Positions 14,405-16,460 of a stretch of 16,460 nucleotides of DNA are shown piece after piece (within the stretch, counting starts at the first letter, position 1; every line of letters starts with the position of its first letter). The notes beneath the pieces are model-generated. The model was not told where the DNA came from. It saw nothing but the letters and a program-made list of their open reading frames with translations, and searched no databases. The stretch is from JAWLDV01 sp046537975. Lineage in GTDB: Bacteria; Desulfobacterota; Desulfobulbia; Desulfobulbales; SURF-16. The stretch is from the NCBI GenBank assembly GCA_046537975.1, contig JBKHJR010000064.1, positions 1 to 16,460 on the forward strand, read 5' to 3'. The position numbers and the translations under genes are program-made.

Positions 14405-16249
14405 ATGGATTATATGCCTCTAATGATGCAGCCGATGCAGGCCGAAGGTGGATATAACATGCTGACTGGTCAGGGAGTCAGGGAGAGATCCTCTTTCAGC
14501 AGTCATTTCGATCAGAAACTGGAGGCAGTTGTTGCCAGAAACCGTGATAAGTTAGGGGTGCGTGGTGAAACCCAAAGTTTAGGAGAAAACCGGGAAGACC
14601 GGCTTTCATCCTTGCTCCAGAAGGATAAGGAAGGCCGGGCCGAGAATGAAAGGGCTGCGGCGATATTGAGTATTTTCCTCCAGGATCTCCAGGAGGTGGC
14701 CAAGCAAAAAGATTTAGGGCCCGGGGAGTGGGAGGTGAGCATAACGGACAGAGATGCCCTTAAGGAGCTGGCCCTTGATGCGGGGATGACTGAAGGACAA
14801 CTGGGCGCTGTTATGGATAAATTGGGGGGCGGGGATAACAGCCTGAATGTAAATTCAATTCTGGAAAGCCTTGACCGTCAGCTGCGTGATATTGAAGAGG
14901 GGCGGATAACAGTACCGGAAACCAGGCTTCCTTTTCTGGAAAGTCTTTTGACCAAGATGGGTGTGGACAGTTCCCGGATCAGGGAACTTGCTGCTGATGC
15001 TGTTACCGGTGATAACCGACTTGATCTGGGAAAGTTTCTTCAGGGACTCCGGGATATGGATTCAGATCCGGCAAAACTTTCCGGAGAGACCGGCAAGATC
15101 AAGCTTTCCGAATGGGAAAACAGGCAGCTCTTTAACCTGCTTTCCGAGGCAGGAGTGGACAGAAGTCTCAGAAATAAGCTGTTCCCGGAACTAAACCTCA
15201 AGAATTTTATGGAGCAGTCCTCCGGGAAAAACGAGGGCCCGGAGTCTTCTCTCAACCTGGACCGCCTGAAAAAAATACTGCAGGCCGGGGTTGAAAATGC
15301 CCGAGACAGTCAGCCTCGGGTAAAGGTCCCCAAGTTCCTGGCCGATCTGGAGAAGGTGCTGGGGCAGGCGCAGTTTAATGATAAGTCGGCCGGCTGGTCC
15401 AAGGTGGTTCAGGAAACAGTTGATTCCCTGTTCCGGGATGTTCAGAAGATGGTGGATATGTCCCGGATCCAGATTCAGAAGGCCACAGGCAATGAGGACG
15501 AACTCCTGCTTGGCGGTCTACTGCGGCAATCCGGAGAAAAGAGCAGGATGCTCAATAGTAAATGGTTCTCCTCCTTTCATGATAAAAAGGAAGGTTCCGT
15601 TGAAAAAATTCCGGGCGGAAATAGCAGAGCGGCACAGAAATCGGACTTCTGGCAGGATATGTTGATGACCACTTCGGTTCGGAAGGATTTCCCACATAAT
15701 TTTTTATCCGAGGACACTGAGACATTTAATTTCAATCATATGGCCAAGCCGGATAATCAGTCTTCCCTGCAGATTATGCAAAACGGCCGGATAATGGGCC
15801 GTCCCCCCCAGCAGCTTTCCGAACAGGTGATGCAGCAGATATCTTCCGGAGTAATGCGCGGTTTGACAAACAGACAGCATAACCTGGTCTTGCGCCTCAA
15901 TCCCCCGGAAATGGGGGAGGTCAAAGTTGATCTCCAGGTCCGCAATGATCATGTTTCGGTTACCTTTAATATGGAAAATGCCCGGGTAAAGGATATCCTG
16001 GAAGGCAATATGCAAAACTTCAGGGACAGTATGGGGCAGAAGGGATTTTCCCTTGACGATTGTTCGGTGTTTGTCGGTCAGGAGGACAGTTCCCGGGAAA
16101 AAAAGCAGTTTGAAGATCTCTTTCAGAGAAGGACCGGCAGCCGGGAGGTGATTGATGACGAGGAGAATCCCGTCCTTGCCCCGTTTGATATGGAGGGAGA
16201 AAGAACAGGAGATAACAGGGGGAAGGACGGCATAAGCTTGATCGTTTAG
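14405..16249 (+). CDS. fliK: Flagellar hook-length control protein FliK
   Basis: The 614-residue protein ends in the FliK substrate-specificity domain (about 470-560), with LVLRLNPPEMGEVKVDLQV (494-512) and ILEGNMQNFRDSMGQKGFS. FliK is exported as a molecular ruler and switches the export gate from hook to filament substrates through FlhB. The N-terminal two thirds are poorly conserved and helical, and contain three related units (about 118-160, 177-218 and 241-291). Protein length above the usual 400-450 residues suggests extra ruler length. GGAG at 14401-14404 abuts ATG 14405 but sits 9 bases before the in-frame ATG at 14414, so the true start may be the latter (611 residues). flgD follows by 34 bases, a standard pairing. 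Confidence 0.92.
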   Translation: MDYMPLMMQPMQAEGGYNMLTGQGVRERSSFSSHFDQKLEAVVARNRDKLGVRGETQSLGENREDRLSSLLQKDKEGRAENERAAAILSIFLQDLQEVAKQKDLGPGEWEVSITDRDALKELALDAGMTEGQLGAVMDKLGGGDNSLNVNSILESLDRQLRDIEEGRITVPETRLPFLESLLTKMGVDSSRIRELAADAVTGDNRLDLGKFLQGLRDMDSDPAKLSGETGKIKLSEWENRQLFNLLSEAGVDRSLRNKLFPELNLKNFMEQSSGKNEGPESSLNLDRLKKILQAGVENARDSQPRVKVPKFLADLEKVLGQAQFNDKSAGWSKVVQETVDSLFRDVQKMVDMSRIQIQKATGNEDELLLGGLLRQSGEKSRMLNSKWFSSFHDKKEGSVEKIPGGNSRAAQKSDFWQDMLMTTSVRKDFPHNFLSEDTETFNFNHMAKPDNQSSLQIMQNGRIMGRPPQQLSEQVMQQISSGVMRGLTNRQHNLVLRLNPPEMGEVKVDLQVRNDHVSVTFNMENARVKDILEGNMQNFRDSMGQKGFSLDDCSVFVGQEDSSREKKQFEDLFQRRTGSREVIDDEENPVLAPFDMEGERTGDNRGKDGISLIV

Positions 16250-16283
16250 TCCGGAGTTATAATTCAAAACGGGGAGAGAGAGC

Positions 16284-16460
16284 ATGACGGTTTCGGAAGT
16301 AAGCAGTAATATCCCATACCAGCAGGAGGAAAAGCCCGTACATGAACCGGTGGGGGATAGTGATCTTGACCGGCAGGATTTCATGGAGCTTTTCATGACT
16401 CAGATGCAGCACCAGGATCCCATGAAACCCATGGAAAGTGATGATATGGCGGCCCAGATG
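16284..16460 (+). CDS. flgD: Flagellar hook cap protein FlgD, N-terminal part (runs off the window)
   Basis: The frame is open for 59 codons from ATG 16284 to the window edge. It contains DFMELFMTQMQHQDPMKPME and SDDMAAQM (about 33-59), the conserved FlgD N-terminal block that targets it for export and caps the growing hook. A GGGGAGAGAG ribosome site lies just upstream. FlgD forms the scaffold for FlgE polymerisation and is commonly encoded after fliK, with flgE next. The C-terminal half is outside the window. Confidence 0.93.
   Translation, partial: MTVSEVSSNIPYQQEEKPVHEPVGDSDLDRQDFMELFMTQMQHQDPMKPMESDDMAAQM

Noticed and set aside
1..16460. Mobile element, phage, defence system or CRISPR
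   Set aside because: No transposase, integrase, terminal repeats, nuclease/toxin pairs or regularly spaced repeats of CRISPR length were found; all large genes belong to division, regulation or flagellum.

Overview
This window is a flagellar basal-body and export gene cluster with its local regulators, next to a divergent cell-division module. Gram-negative layout (FtsEX-EnvC, export signal peptides, sigma-54 control), the order flgB-flgC-fliE-fliF-fliG-fliH-fliI-fliJ-motE-fliK-flgD and the protein style point to a deltaproteobacterium (Desulfobacterota, perhaps near Desulfobulbales). The lineage is inferred from recognition only; there is no rRNA or other marker to confirm it.

Left region (1-2095, minus strand): ftsE, ftsX and the first 170 codons of an envC-like gene, in transcription order. 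ftsX and envC share an ATGA stop/start overlap. This is the FtsEX-EnvC system that uses ATP hydrolysis in the cytoplasm to activate periplasmic murein hydrolases at the septum. A short divergent promoter region (2096-2248) holds a near-consensus sigma-70 promoter reading right.

Regulatory region (2147-6850, plus strand): a sigma-54 activator with no sensory domain, a secreted 688-residue TPR protein, and a second sigma-54 activator of FlrC/FlgR type, which overlaps the TPR gene by ATGA. No histidine kinase is present here, and the second activator's receiver domain lacks both the phospho-acceptor Asp (Ser74 instead) and the conserved Lys (Ser124 instead). Phosphorylation-independent control is therefore likely.

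Structural region (6895-16460, plus strand): two strong sigma-54 promoters (TGGCAT-N5-TTGCW), each about 85-95 bases before a gene, divide the structural genes into two transcription units. The first is flgB, flgC, fliE, fliF, fliG, fliH, fliI, fliJ, motE; the second is fliK, flgD and whatever follows. The products form the proximal rod (FlgB, FlgC, FliE), the MS ring (FliF), the rotor switch (FliG), the export ATPase complex (FliH, FliI, FliJ), a motor-associated periplasmic protein (MotE family), the hook-length ruler (FliK) and the hook cap (FlgD, partial). The simplest reading is that the two upstream activators switch on these two promoters.

Most worth a second look: the degenerate receiver without a kinase; the secreted TPR protein wedged between the two activators; the activator without a sensor and with a GAFTNA loop; degenerate tandem arrays with a 7-base period at several gene junctions, one of them coding the fliH tail; and a three-fold repeat inside FliK. 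I see no CRISPR array, transposon, phage gene, tRNA or rRNA.
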